64,000 bases of DNA from Methanobrevibacter ruminantium (GTDB lineage Archaea; Methanobacteriota; Methanobacteria; Methanobacteriales; Methanobacteriaceae): assembly GCF_016294135.1 (NCBI RefSeq), contig NZ_JAEDCO010000006.1, positions 1-64,000 on the forward strand. Reading direction: 5' to 3'. The notes under the pieces were generated by a model. It did not search any database. It was not told where the DNA came from and worked only from the letters and a program-made list of their open reading frames with translations. Shown one piece after another: positions 54,922-64,000 of this stretch; the stretch's first letter is position 1, and each line of letters starts with the position of its first letter. Position numbers and translations under genes: made by a program.

Positions 54922-55953
54922 ATGACACGTACTATTTTTCAAAAGATTACAAGCTCTTTATGGGTATTGATATCCTTTATTCCATTCTTTAATGGTTTAG
55001 GATTTGTTTATATTGGAAACAAATATGCAAATGCTCAATGGTTTGCAGAGGGAATAATTTATGAATTGCCTCTTATTTTGGGATTGTTGACTTTGCCAAA
55101 TCTTACTGTATCAACTCCAATGTTCATATTTGGTACTTTAGCATCAATGGTTTCAATTGTCAGAAGCTTTATGGTAGATTATACCCTTCAAAAGGACTTG
55201 GATCAATCCAATGTTATTGAAACAAGCTTGGATGAAAAGATTGATGGTATCATCAATTCCTTATGGGTCTTAATTTCATTCATTCCATTATTCAATGGTC
55301 TTGGTTTGATCTATAAAGGTAAAACTGCACCAAATAAAACCTGGTATCTAGAGGGAATTCTCTATGAGATTCCTTGGATAATTGGAATTTTAGGCATAGG
55401 CTTTTCACAGGTCAGATTTGTTGCATTTGAAGCTGCAGTTCTTTTCTACTTCGTATCCATAATCAGATCCATAATGGTTGCCACTGAACCTGAGCCATTA
55501 TATAATTATAGGGAACAAATATCCACTAAAGAAGCTGAATTTAAAGTTAAATCTGAAACAAAAGAAACTAAAGAAGCAAAACAAAAAGATAAATCTGCAG
55601 AAGTTAAAATGGAAGATGGGGTTGTTCCAGCATTCCAATTTTACAAAAAGCAGTTTAAAGAGTTAGAGGAATTATATCCTAAAAAGGAAAAAAGCACTTT
55701 GGAGTTAATTGAAAAGAGATTTGCTCCGCCTCAATTGACTTATTCCAGATTCAAGAGAGTTGTTGATGATTCTCATGAAACATTCTACAGCCAATTGAAT
55801 GCAGGATATAATATTCTTGAATTGAGTACTGAATACAGTACTAAAGTAGAGGACGAGCTTAAAAACAAGCTTTTATTGTTAAATTCAATCATTAAAGGTT
55901 TAGATAAATTGTCTGAAGAATTGGTTCTAAACATTTCTCAAGTTGATACATGA
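54922..55953 (+). CDS. Duplicated-motif membrane protein, unknown family (copy B), truncated by a TGA
   Basis: The 343-residue product has the same plan as copy A: two membrane repeats, SSLWVLISFIPFFNGLGFVY and NSLWVLISFIPLFNGLGLIY, each followed by W-x-x-EGI-YE-P, then a charged linker (KETKEAKQKDKSAEVK) and a helical domain LELIEKRFAPPQLTYSRFKRV. The frame ends at TGA 55951, but the next 23 codons to the TAA at 56023 stay open and match copy A's final SEEDLKELFANMDNLINS. So a nonsense change appears to have removed the tail. ATG 54922 follows GGTGGAGGTT. Confidence 0.65.
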   Translation: MTRTIFQKITSSLWVLISFIPFFNGLGFVYIGNKYANAQWFAEGIIYELPLILGLLTLPNLTVSTPMFIFGTLASMVSIVRSFMVDYTLQKDLDQSNVIETSLDEKIDGIINSLWVLISFIPLFNGLGLIYKGKTAPNKTWYLEGILYEIPWIIGILGIGFSQVRFVAFEAAVLFYFVSIIRSIMVATEPEPLYNYREQISTKEAEFKVKSETKETKEAKQKDKSAEVKMEDGVVPAFQFYKKQFKELEELYPKKEKSTLELIEKRFAPPQLTYSRFKRVVDDSHETFYSQLNAGYNILELSTEYSTKVEDELKNKLLLLNSIIKGLDKLSEELVLNISQVDT

Positions 55954-56025
55954 TCTGATGATGAGATAGACCATTTGTTTGATGAATTTAAAAGGGCAAC
56001 TCGTTCTGTAAGTGCTTATGAATAA
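55951..56025 (+). other. Conserved C-terminal extension beyond an in-frame TGA
   Basis: After the TGA the frame reads SDDEIDHLFDEFKRATRSVS and ends AYE, TAA at 56023-56025. The spacing of Leu, Phe and acidic residues matches the end of copy A. Possible readings are truncation, suppression of the stop, or a sequencing error. Confidence 0.5.
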
Positions 56026-56066
56026 ATTAATTTATGTTTTAATTAATTTATTCTAAATTTTTATTT

Positions 56067-56128
56067 ATTATTTTTTTATTAATTATTTTATTATATTATT
56101 ATTTTTTTATTAATTATTTTATTATATT
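56067..56128 (+). repeat. Perfect 31-base tandem duplication
   Basis: The unit of A and T only occurs at 56067-56097 and 56098-56128 without mismatch. It lies between the copy B gene and the ferredoxin gene, in non-coding DNA, and looks like recent slippage. Confidence 0.65.
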
Positions 56129-56159
56129 TTTAGTTATTTTTTATTATATTATACTATTT

Positions 56160-56411
56160 TTATGGAAACATCTTTATAGCATTTTTAGGGCATCTGTTAA
56201 TGCAACGATAACATTTAATGCAGTTTCCAGGATAAATATACCATTTTCTATTTTCCTTATCTACATGAATTGCATGGGTTGCACATGCCTTTTCACATTT
56301 TTTGCATAATATGCATTTTTTGCCATCCGCTCTAGGCTCTCCAACATTCACTGCTCTGGGAATGAACCTAAATAATGATTTTCCTCCAAACAATCTTCCA
56401 CCTTTTCTCAT
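56160..56411 (-). CDS. Two-cluster [4Fe-4S] ferredoxin
   Basis: The 83-residue protein has C33, C36, C39, C43 and C64, C67, C70, C74 in two CxxCxxCxxxC motifs, so it holds two [4Fe-4S] clusters. About 30 basic residues precede the first cluster (RLFGGKSLFRFIPRAV), which is unusual and may bind a partner protein or nucleic acid. GGAGGATTAAAA precedes the ATG. The gene stands alone; its redox partner cannot be named. Confidence 0.85.
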   Translation of the reverse strand: MRKGGRLFGGKSLFRFIPRAVNVGEPRADGKKCILCKKCEKACATHAIHVDKENRKWYIYPGNCIKCYRCINRCPKNAIKMFP

Positions 56412-56560
56412 TTTTAATCCTCCTTATCTATAATCTATTTATTTATAGATTTATATTTAACCAATATGATAATACATATGTAAAAATTATCAGTTTTTTT
56501 AAAATTCTAAAAATATATAAACTTTGGAAATAAATATTTAATTGAATAATGAGTGATAAC

Positions 56561-56920
56561 ATGACTATGAAAACAGGAAGTAATTTAAAGTTTAATGATC
56601 AATATGAATATTTAACATTCGATTTAGACCAGAAATTCCTATTAGGTGAATTGAAAGGAGAGGAAATAAGGGATAAGATGATTTCCGCTCAAGAAATATT
56701 GGATAATCACTTGGAAAACAATTACAGTCCTGGAGATGAAATAGAAATCGAAAATCCTTTTGAAGACCCAAGACTTAGGAAGTTCATTAAAGTAAATGAA
56801 GTAACGGATGATATGATTGACATAATTTATTATCAGCATCAAATCAATAAGGATGTTTATAAGTTTGTTACAATGTCTGAACCTCCTGTAAGAGGTCGTA
56901 TCTTAATTCCAAAGGAATAA
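56561..56920 (+). CDS. Unknown protein, 119 residues
   Basis: I do not recognise this soluble protein. It is acidic, with a conserved-looking core IENPFEDPRLRKFIKVNEV and DMIDIIYYQHQINKDVYKFV. An in-frame ATG at 56549 exists; I chose 56561, since GTGAT lies three bases before it. The length and composition suggest a small single-domain protein. Confidence 0.55.
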   Translation: MTMKTGSNLKFNDQYEYLTFDLDQKFLLGELKGEEIRDKMISAQEILDNHLENNYSPGDEIEIENPFEDPRLRKFIKVNEVTDDMIDIIYYQHQINKDVYKFVTMSEPPVRGRILIPKE

Positions 56921-57104
56921 ATTACTTCTTTTCATATTCTTTTTTTAAGTTTTTTCAATTATCTTGCTCCTTTTTACTATTTTTTTTAAAATATTACGCC
57001 GTTATGATAAATTTTATTAACACATGTTAACATATTTTAAAATAAGTAAAAATAATAAATTTTAGTTTAATATTTTTATAAATTATTCTTATCCTGGTGA
57101 TTCT

Positions 57105-57587
57105 ATGGAATTCGATGAATTGATGGAAAAAGGAAATCAATTAAGAAAAGAAAACAAGTATGAAGAAGCATTAGATGCTTATCAAGCTGCATTAAAGGCA
57201 GATAAAAGACGTCCTGAAGCTTGGAATATGAAAGCAAGTACTTTAGGTCTTTTAGGTCAAACAGATGAAGCTATTGAATGTTTTGACAGATCATTGGAAC
57301 TTGACTTTGAAAATGAGAAAACCTGGTTCTTAAAGGGAATGACATTGTTTGCTGTAAATCGTTTCAATGAAGCGGATTCATGCTTTGATAAGGCAGTGAA
57401 TGCAGACCCTCACAATCCGGTCTATTGGAAATACAAAGGAATGGTTTTAAGTCAATTGAACCAAAATGCAGATGCTTTGAAATGCTTGGATAATGCATTG
57501 GCATTAAACCCAGAAGACGATGCTGTTCTAGTATTTAGACATACTGTCATAGAAGCGTTAGAAAAAGAAGAAAAAGAAGAAAAATAA
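57105..57587 (+). CDS. Tetratricopeptide repeat protein
   Basis: The 160-residue protein is made of about four TPR units: NQLRKENKYEEALDAYQAAL, PEAWNMKASTLGLLGQTDEA, EKTWFLKGMTLFAVNRFNEA and PVYWKYKGMVLSQLNQNADA, each with the usual W/L/G/Y/A/P positions. TPRs mediate protein contacts. The tail is a run of Glu and Lys. It stands alone with a clear terminator. Its partner is unknown. Confidence 0.9.
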   Translation: MEFDELMEKGNQLRKENKYEEALDAYQAALKADKRRPEAWNMKASTLGLLGQTDEAIECFDRSLELDFENEKTWFLKGMTLFAVNRFNEADSCFDKAVNADPHNPVYWKYKGMVLSQLNQNADALKCLDNALALNPEDDAVLVFRHTVIEALEKEEKEEK

Positions 57588-57590
57588 GTC

Positions 57591-57620
57591 GTAGGATCTT
57601 CCTACAACTCTTTTTTTTAT
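57591..57620 (+). terminator. Terminator after the TPR gene
   Basis: GTAGGA and TCCTAC pair around TCT (57591-57605), followed by eight T residues. Confidence 0.65.
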
Positions 57621-57700
57621 TTTTAAATTTTTAGATTAAATTTTATAATCTCTTTTTTTAGACTATTTTTATTAAATTATCGACTATTTAGAAGACTATT

Positions 57701-59662
57701 TTAGAACTTTTTAATACTCTTTAAGGCAACAATTTGATCTCTTAAAACAGCTGCTCTTTCGAAATCTAAATCATTAGCTGCCTCTTTCATTTCTGCCTCT
57801 AAGTCCTTGATCAATAATTTAAGCTCATCCTTAGGCATGCCCTTAAGGTCATCTCTTGAAGGAGTCTTCTTGGTTGACATCTTCTTGTCCTTAAGAGTCC
57901 TGTATGTTGACTGAGGAGTGATGTTATACTTTTCATTGTATGCCATTTGAAGCTTTCTTCTCTTGTTAGTGATGTCAACAGCATTCTTAACTGAATCTGT
58001 CATGTCATCAACATACATGAGAACTTCCCCATCAACATTTCTTGCAGCTCTTCCTATTGTTTGTATAAGGGATGTTTCGGACCTTAGGAATCCTTCCTTA
58101 TCTGCATCTAAAATAGCTACAAGTCCAACTTCAGGTAGGTCAAGCCCTTCTCTGAGCAAGTTTACACCTACAAGAACGTCAAACTCCCCACGCCTTAAAT
58201 CGTCGATGATTTCCACTCTCTCCAATGTATCAATCTCTGAGTGAAGATATCTTACCTTGATTCCTATTCTGGCATAGTAATCTGTCAAGTCTTCAGCCAT
58301 TCTCTTGGTAAGTGTTGTAACAAGAATCCTTTGGTCTTTTGCCACTTTCTTTCTAACTTCCTTAAGCAAATCCTCAACTTGGCCTTGAACTGACCTGATT
58401 GTGATTTTAGGGTCTACAAGACCTGTTGGCCTAATAATTTGCTCTACGATGTTTTGGCTTCTTGACATTTCATAAGGTCCTGGAGTAGCTGATACATAAA
58501 GAACCTGATTTTGAATGGCTTCAAACTCATCAAATCTAAGTGGTCTGTTTTCCTTTGCAGAAGGCAATCTGAATCCATATTGAACAAGGGTTTCCTTTCT
58601 TGACCTGTCACCATTGTACATTCCCCTAATCTGTGGAACTGTTACGTGGGATTCATCAATGATAGTCAAGTAATCATCTGGGAAGTACTTAAGCAATGAA
58701 TAAGGCATATCTCCCCAATTCCTTCCTGATAAATGCAGGGAATAGTTTTCAATTCCAGGGCAGTAACCCATTTCCTGAAGCATTTCTATATCAAAACGGG
58801 TTCTTTGCTCCAATCTTTGGGCTTCAACATATTTTCCATTGAGATTCAACTCTCTAAGTCGGCTTTCAAGCTCATCATTGATGTCCTTTAAAGCTTGATC
58901 CATTCTGTCAGCACCTACTACGAAGTGCTTTGCTGGAAATATCATATACCTTTGAAGAGGCTCTTCCTTTTTGCCTGTTACAGGGTTTATCAAGCTAATG
59001 GCATCTATTTCATCACCAAAAAGCTCAATTCTTATTGGAGGTGTACCATGAACCGGATTGATTTCAATAACATCTCCCCTTACCCTGAATTGACCTCTTT
59101 CAAATGCAATGTCATTTCTCTCATATTGCATGAAAATAAGTTTTCTTAAAATGTCACTGCGGTCGTAGATATCTCCTACAGCGATGGAAAATGCAAACTC
59201 CCCATAATCTTCAGGTGAACCGATACCATAGATGCAGCTTACACTGCTCACAACAATCACATCATCTCTAGATAAAAGTGATTGTGTAGCTGAATGCCTC
59301 ATTATGTCTATCTCTTCATTGATTGATGCCTCTTTGTCAATGAAAGTGTCTGTTCTTGGCACATAAGCTTCAGGTTGATAGTAGTCATAATAACTGACAA
59401 AGTATTCTACAGCATTGTCTGGGAAAAACACCTTGAATTCTTCGTATAATTGTGCAGCCAATGTCTTGTTGTGAGATATGATCAATGTTGGCTTTTGCAC
59501 CTTTTCAATGATGTTAGCCATTGTATATGTCTTTCCAGAACCTGTAACACCTAATAATGTCTGTTCATGATATCCCTTCTTAATGCCGTTTACAAGGGAT
59601 TCAATGGCCTGTGGCTGGTCACCAAGTGGCTTATATGGAGATTTAAGTTTGAATTCTTTCAT
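57701..59662 (-). CDS. uvrB: Excinuclease ABC subunit B
   Basis: UvrB is the damage-verifying helicase of the UvrABC system. The 653-residue protein has the Walker [16 protein letters not shown], the beta-hairpin region [26 protein letters not shown] in motif [11 protein letters not shown] in motif VI and the C-terminal UVR motif [25 protein letters not shown] that binds UvrC. Length is normal. uvrC is nearby in the same orientation. Confidence 0.97.
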   Translation of the reverse strand: MKEFKLKSPYKPLGDQPQAIESLVNGIKKGYHEQTLLGVTGSGKTYTMANIIEKVQKPTLIISHNKTLAAQLYEEFKVFFPDNAVEYFVSYYDYYQPEAYVPRTDTFIDKEASINEEIDIMRHSATQSLLSRDDVIVVSSVSCIYGIGSPEDYGEFAFSIAVGDIYDRSDILRKLIFMQYERNDIAFERGQFRVRGDVIEINPVHGTPPIRIELFGDEIDAISLINPVTGKKEEPLQRYMIFPAKHFVVGADRMDQALKDINDELESRLRELNLNGKYVEAQRLEQRTRFDIEMLQEMGYCPGIENYSLHLSGRNWGDMPYSLLKYFPDDYLTIIDESHVTVPQIRGMYNGDRSRKETLVQYGFRLPSAKENRPLRFDEFEAIQNQVLYVSATPGPYEMSRSQNIVEQIIRPTGLVDPKITIRSVQGQVEDLLKEVRKKVAKDQRILVTTLTKRMAEDLTDYYARIGIKVRYLHSEIDTLERVEIIDDLRRGEFDVLVGVNLLREGLDLPEVGLVAILDADKEGFLRSETSLIQTIGRAARNVDGEVLMYVDDMTDSVKNAVDITNKRRKLQMAYNEKYNITPQSTYRTLKDKKMSTKKTPSRDDLKGMPKDELKLLIKDLEAEMKEAANDLDFERAAVLRDQIVALKSIKKF

Positions 59663-60007
59663 TTTTGCACCTATTAATTTAAGTTTTAAAGGTAATTTTC
59701 ATAATATACTTTTAGCTTTATTTCTTATAATAGTATGTATTTTTTAAAACTATTTTTCATTTTGGAATATTAAGCGACTTAAGTTTAATTTATATATATA
59801 TTAAAGCAAAAATGATATATATTATTATAAAAATATTAATAATGTATTAATTATAAGTGAAAATTATGGACTAAAACCCAAAATTTAAAATCACTTAATT
59901 ATATGATATAAGAAATTTATATGAAAAAATTTGAAATATATGAATTAATTCAATATTATAAGAATTTATGTATTTGACTGAAAATATTTAAGGAGGATAC
60001 AAAATTT
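59663..60007. other. Divergent region between uvrB and the second secreted adhesin-like gene
   Basis: TATA-like elements occur at 59789-59800 and near 59917, and AAGTGA with TCACTT can pair across a 40-base loop (59855-59905). The second TATA, about 90 bases before the ATG, is the likelier adhesin promoter. Confidence 0.4.
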
Positions 60008-62422
60008 ATGAAATTTAAGAAATCACATATCCTTTTGATTTCATTGATATCATTGTTCTTGTTATTGAGCATGAGTGCAGTTTCTGCTGCAAGCGATGAT
60101 GCAAGCATTGCTCAAGCTACAGAAATTAATGATATTGATGCAATTGATGATATGGGTAATGACATATTATCTGGTGATGGTGATGGGACAGAGGGAGGTG
60201 ATCCAACTCTTGATGATCCGGAAACAGGTGAAACAACTGATCCACTTCCAGTTTCCACTACTACAATTGAATCAAGAAATAAAACCTACATCAATGGGGA
60301 TGTTAGTGCAGACTTTGATACTAAAAATGTAACTATTCCTATAGTTATAGTCAAAGATGGCACTGCAATAGAGTTCTATAGAGAAAACATTACTTTAGTA
60401 ATGGTTTATAATAACGGAACTGATTATGAAGCAGTGGAAATCACTGATTTTGATTTTTCTGTAGAAGAAGGTAACTATACAATTAGTTTTGTTAAGGATG
60501 TTCCATTCAATGATGCTAAGTTAAATATTATTTATGCAAATGGAACTTTAAATGAAACCACAAAAGAAATTAGTTTCATTGTAAAGAATACAATTATCTC
60601 TGATAACACTATAAATGTAAATAATCACACTCATAATGTGTCCATTCCTATTAGTGTTAATCGTACTACTGTGATTAGCTATGACGGTAAGAATATTACT
60701 AATGAAACCACTTTAAATTTCACTGAAGGTGACATTGCATTAGTAATTAAATATGAAAATGGTGAAGAGAATAAAACTGAAACATTGGACATTACTGATT
60801 TCTTATCTGGTGAAAATGGTAATTATACAATTAATTTCATTATCCCTAGTGAAAAATTCAACAATACAGTTTTAACAGTAATCTATAAGAATCAAACTTT
60901 GAATGAAACTAATAAGACCATTAAATTAAATGGAATTATTGAAGCGAATATTGTTCCTATAAATGTAACAGCAGATTATCAGGATGGTCAGTTCGTTTTC
61001 TTACTTAATGATACTGTAACTGGTCCTATAGCTAATACAAATGTTACTGTCAAGTGGGATAGCCATATAGGCAACATCACTATCTCTAATCAAAAGACTT
61101 ATTTAAGTGATGAAGATGGTTATATTAGAATCAATAACACAGATTTAACCATGATTAATAGTAGTTGGTCAACTGTTCCTTTAGCAGAAGGAACTTATAA
61201 TCTTACATTTGCTGGTGGAAATGGTTTAGTGGTGAATGATATCCATGAAATTACTGTAAATAAGGTTTATGTAAACATTTTGCCTGATCCATTTGAAACT
61301 CTTGCTGGAGATGCAAAGAATTTCACTGTAAAAGTGGTAAACAAGAATACCGGAATTGGATTGAAAAGTGTTAAAATTCAATTGAAAGTAAAAATTGATG
61401 GTCAATACAATACTTACACTATGATTACCGATGAGAATGGAACAGCAAGAATATCCGTTAATTTAGGTGGTGGAAATTATCCTTTAACTGTTTCAACTGA
61501 TGATTCCAGTATTTATTCTGCTTCTGCAAATTCCAGTTTAGTCATAAATAAAAAGCAAGCGGTTTTAACTGCAAGTGATAGGACTATATTATATGGTTCT
61601 GGCACTACTGTAATTGTTACTGCAAAAGATAAGAAAACTGGAAAAACTTTACCTAATGTATACATTTTATTGCAGGTTTACACAAGTTCCAAAAAGGTAA
61701 GCAACTTTTTGGTTAAAACAGATTCTAAAGGTGTAGCAAGGTTCAGCACTGGTTTGACAGTAGGAAAACATAAGGTTATCATGACTGTGTTTGATAATTA
61801 TTACAATTCAAGCAGTATTACAAGATATGTTACCGTTAAAAAGACTACTGGTCAGTTCAGTGCTCCTAAAGTAAGCACTTATTACAAATCTGGCAAAGTT
61901 TTCAAAATTAAATTAACCAATACCAAAAATAAGGCATTAATGTATGGTGCTTCAGTTAATATAAAAGTATTCATCTCAAAAAACAGATACTATAATTTAA
62001 CTGGAACCACTAATGCAAACGGTTTGGTCCAATTTAAAATAACATTTAAGCCAGGCACTTATAAAGTTGTAGTTAACTCTGCTGACAAAGGTTACACAGC
62101 TAAAGAGGTAATTAGCCAAATCAAAGTCAGCAAATTTCCAATTAAAATGGCTCCTACAGCTTTAAAAGTCAAAAGATATGGCTACTTTAAAGTAAAGGTA
62201 ACTAGTACCAAGTCTAAAAAGGTTCTTTCTGGAGTAAAAGTTAAATTGAGAGTTTATACTGGCAGAAAGTATAAAACCTACACAATTAAAACCAATAAGA
62301 AAGGAATCGCTAGCTTGAAAATCAAGCAGAAAGTAGGAAAACATAAAATCGTTCTTACTCCTGCACAAACTAAATATTACAGTGCTAAAACAGTTACTAA
62401 AACTTTGAAAGTTGTTAAGTAA
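60008..62422 (+). CDS. Secreted adhesin-like protein with Ig-like repeats
   Basis: The 804-residue protein begins with a signal peptide ending VSA (residue about 28), an acidic Asp/Gly-rich linker, and then repeated beta-sandwich units. From about residue 420 the units (each about 90 residues, with TDENGTARISV, TDSKGVARFSTG, TNANGLVQFKI and TNKKGIASLKI turns) resemble bacterial Ig-like/invasin repeats. The C-terminal 150 residues are very basic and lack a membrane helix, so attachment may be electrostatic, to pseudomurein or a partner. Surface role inferred. Confidence 0.82.
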   Translation: MKFKKSHILLISLISLFLLLSMSAVSAASDDASIAQATEINDIDAIDDMGNDILSGDGDGTEGGDPTLDDPETGETTDPLPVSTTTIESRNKTYINGDVSADFDTKNVTIPIVIVKDGTAIEFYRENITLVMVYNNGTDYEAVEITDFDFSVEEGNYTISFVKDVPFNDAKLNIIYANGTLNETTKEISFIVKNTIISDNTINVNNHTHNVSIPISVNRTTVISYDGKNITNETTLNFTEGDIALVIKYENGEENKTETLDITDFLSGENGNYTINFIIPSEKFNNTVLTVIYKNQTLNETNKTIKLNGIIEANIVPINVTADYQDGQFVFLLNDTVTGPIANTNVTVKWDSHIGNITISNQKTYLSDEDGYIRINNTDLTMINSSWSTVPLAEGTYNLTFAGGNGLVVNDIHEITVNKVYVNILPDPFETLAGDAKNFTVKVVNKNTGIGLKSVKIQLKVKIDGQYNTYTMITDENGTARISVNLGGGNYPLTVSTDDSSIYSASANSSLVINKKQAVLTASDRTILYGSGTTVIVTAKDKKTGKTLPNVYILLQVYTSSKKVSNFLVKTDSKGVARFSTGLTVGKHKVIMTVFDNYYNSSSITRYVTVKKTTGQFSAPKVSTYYKSGKVFKIKLTNTKNKALMYGASVNIKVFISKNRYYNLTGTTNANGLVQFKITFKPGTYKVVVNSADKGYTAKEVISQIKVSKFPIKMAPTALKVKRYGYFKVKVTSTKSKKVLSGVKVKLRVYTGRKYKTYTIKTNKKGIASLKIKQKVGKHKIVLTPAQTKYYSAKTVTKTLKVVK

Positions 62423-62449
62423 TTGGAAATTTATATAAAATTAGTTATC

Positions 62450-62485
62450 AATTAAGAGATTTTATTCTCTTAATTCTTTTTTTAT
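62450..62485 (+). terminator. Terminator after the second adhesin-like gene
   Basis: AATTAAGAGA and TCTCTTAATT form a ten-base-pair stem with a six-base loop (62450-62475), followed by a T-rich run. Confidence 0.65.
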
Positions 62486-62592
62486 TTTTTTTAAAAAACA
62501 AGTATTTTATAGTTTTTATTCAATTCCCTCTATTTTTAAAACAGTATAAATTTTATATATTAAGGATTATCTTTAAAATCAATCAATTTCAA

Positions 62593-62604
62593 AAAAAAAA
62601 AATA
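62593..62604 (-). terminator. T-tract after aroD
   Basis: Twelve A residues on the plus strand make a T12 tract on the minus strand, 15 bases past the aroD stop. Such tracts terminate archaeal transcription without a hairpin. Confidence 0.45.
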
Positions 62605-62618
62605 AAATAGATGATTAT

Positions 62619-63302
62619 TTACTTTAAATCATCAGTATTGATTAAATCACTATTCATCAATGATTTCATTGTATCAATGTCTATTTGTCCAGGTGCTGTA
62701 TTGTCATTTACTACAGCAAAAGTAAATGGTGCATTGAATTTAGATGCAATAACCCTTGTATAGCTTCCCAATTCTCCCATGGAAATAGCTACAACGTTAT
62801 CGAAGTGAGATAATAATGGTAAAATTGTCAATGTATCCTCTAATGTATTAGGCATAACTGCTATCTTTGCAATGTCTCCAAGTTGTTTTTCCTGAATTAC
62901 AATGTCCATTAATATGTCCAAATCAGGAGTTTGTTTGAAGTTATGGTAAGAAATGATGGATGTTACTCCAGTTTCTGTAATTGATTCAATAAGCTCTCTA
63001 TCAGTTTGAAGCTCTACATCAACATAATCAGCCACATCACAACATTCTCTAAGTATAGCTATCCTGTCATCTTCACTGCCTCTAAAGGATCCTCCTTCCT
63101 TAGCAGTCCTATTGGTTGCTATTGTTGGGAAATTGATTTCTTCTAGGATTTCCTTTACAATCTTAGGATTAGGATTTTCCATGCCATCTATTCTAAGTTC
63201 AAGAATGTCTGCACCTTTTATTATGCAATCGTTAGCAACTTTCAAGATGTCTTCCTTGTTCTTTTGGAAAATTGGAATAGCTATTTTAGTTTCACTGTAC
63301 AC
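62619..63302 (-). CDS. aroD: 3-dehydroquinate dehydratase, type I
   Basis: AroD removes water from 3-dehydroquinate, giving the substrate of AroE. The 227-residue type I enzyme has ADILELRIDGMENP near the N-terminus, the catalytic histidine in SIISYHNF and the Schiff-base lysine in IAKIAVMP, then VAISMGELGSYTRV. The start is GTG, after GGGGTAAACAGC. aroE lies 27 kb away, so the two genes are not an operon. Confidence 0.95.
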   Translation of the reverse strand: MYSETKIAIPIFQKNKEDILKVANDCIIKGADILELRIDGMENPNPKIVKEILEEINFPTIATNRTAKEGGSFRGSEDDRIAILRECCDVADYVDVELQTDRELIESITETGVTSIISYHNFKQTPDLDILMDIVIQEKQLGDIAKIAVMPNTLEDTLTILPLLSHFDNVVAISMGELGSYTRVIASKFNAPFTFAVVNDNTAPGQIDIDTMKSLMNSDLINTDDLK

Positions 63303-63484
63303 GCTGTTTACCCCATTTTAAAAACATAATTTTTATCATTTTTTGATTTTAATTTTTATTTACTAATATATTTAACTTATTTAATTAAATACTTAATTGA
63401 TTTCAAGCCTGTTTTATACAATTATCAATGTTTAATAAATAATTAAAGATATTAACTATAAAAGCTAAAGATATTAATGATATT

Positions 63485-64000
63485 ATGAAAGTTGTAGCTA
63501 TTGGTGCAGATATTTCAAGCAATGATGTTTCCGTTTCCGATTCATTAGTTGAAAACATTGAAAAGGACATTCCTAAACTCTTCGAATTGGGAGCAAGAAA
63601 GGCAGCTTTAACAAATGTTACAGGAGATGATGTTGTAATCACTGCATTTGTTGAAGATGAGTTATTGGAAACAGTTAATGCAGGAATTGTAGAAATATTA
63701 AGAAACAATGCAGAAGATTTAGGTGATGTGGCAGGAATCTCTGAAGATCCTGATAATGCTGGAGAAGGCATATCCTATGCAGAAGCAAATCTGGAAGAAG
63801 GTCCTTTTCAGGATGCAATCATAATGGCATTTGACACCTATGGAGGGGAATCTTTTGTAGCTGATGTGGCTAATTCTGCTATAGAAGCAGCAAGTGGAAT
63901 GAAATCAGTCACCGGAGTCAGCGATAAGATAGGTACAAGAACTGATATTCCAGGAGTAGGGTATGTATCCATTGATGACACTGATGATCCTGTTGTGGTT
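63485..64000 (+). CDS. Unrecognised protein, 3' end beyond the window
   Basis: The frame is open for 172 codons to the last base, so the gene is incomplete. It starts MKVVAIGADISSNDVSVSDS and continues with an acidic alpha/beta pattern, EGPFQDAIIMAFDTYGGESF, and ends at the edge with VGYVSIDDTDDP, which looks like an acidic metal- or nucleotide-binding turn. TGATATT precedes the ATG. It may be a methanogen-specific protein; I cannot name the family from this part. Confidence 0.7.
   Translation, partial: MKVVAIGADISSNDVSVSDSLVENIEKDIPKLFELGARKAALTNVTGDDVVITAFVEDELLETVNAGIVEILRNNAEDLGDVAGISEDPDNAGEGISYAEANLEEGPFQDAIIMAFDTYGGESFVADVANSAIEAASGMKSVTGVSDKIGTRTDIPGVGYVSIDDTDDPVVV

Overview
The window is a 64 kb stretch of a very AT-rich methanogenic archaeon, almost certainly Methanobacteriales and most like Methanobrevibacter. 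The evidence is the set of methanogen-specific genes (AtwA, the ATPase component A2 of methyl-coenzyme M reductase activation; MfnB for methanofuran; CofH for coenzyme F420; archaeal phosphopantothenate synthetase; archaeal NadM), large secreted adhesin-like proteins typical of host-associated Methanobrevibacter, GGAGGTGAT-type ribosome binding sites, frequent TTG starts and TTTATATA-type TATA boxes. I see no rRNA, tRNA, CRISPR array, insertion sequence or prophage.

Layout. 0-2.4 kb: a VapBC-like pair, a DUF5654 membrane protein with a strongly folded leader, and a zinc-ribbon membrane protein. 2.7-7.2 kb: a 1,511-residue adhesin (beta-helix, five DUF11 repeats, C-terminal anchor). 7.5-14.7 kb: mfnB, guaB, two membrane proteins, mobA, then cbiT-like, ubiX and an HD hydrolase on the minus strand. 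15.1-19.8 kb: two tandem molbindins, moaE, nadM, cofH and a DUF447 flavoprotein, with a 650-base interval that holds a likely 24-residue peptide gene. 20-24.9 kb: atwA, a universal stress protein, two rubredoxins, ferritin, an interval with a small-ORF pair and a candidate structured RNA, and malate dehydrogenase. 25-33 kb (minus strand): acyltransferase, paaK with an ACT partner, a TIM-barrel protein, a PIN/ATPase/KH protein, hisI and hisS. 33-39.5 kb: two DUF2115 paralogues, aroE, two unknown proteins, pyrG and a ribbon-helix-helix regulator with operator-like repeats. 39.9-46.9 kb: a prepilin peptidase with a class III pilin, a membrane protein, a zinc-ribbon membrane protein, dph6, a cysteine-cluster protein and three secreted proteins. 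47-64 kb: thymidylate kinase-like, UPF0200, phosphopantothenate synthetase, an SseB-like protein, a frameshifted PH-like protein, uvrC, two paralogous membrane proteins on either side of a potassium channel, ferredoxin, a TPR protein, uvrB, a second secreted Ig-like protein, aroD and an unfinished gene at the edge.

Themes. Molybdenum or tungsten cofactor genes (mobA, moaE, molbindins) recur between 11 and 16 kb. Rubredoxins and ferritin form an oxygen and iron stress unit. aroE and aroD both serve the shikimate pathway. The nucleotide excision repair genes uvrC and uvrB are both here, 5.3 kb apart.

The less expected material is in non-coding DNA and at gene ends. There is a compact RNA-like element at 23.7-23.85 kb, two places with very small unannotated genes (18.6 and 23.5 kb), structured leaders before several genes, and five genes whose start or reading frame is irregular: CTG-type start in pyrG, ATT-type start at 43.8 kb, frame breaks at 26.07 and 50.46 kb, and an in-frame TGA at 55.95 kb. 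The last group may be real biology or may be sequence errors. The best candidate for an undescribed system is the pair of duplicated-motif membrane proteins around a potassium channel at 52.6-56.0 kb.
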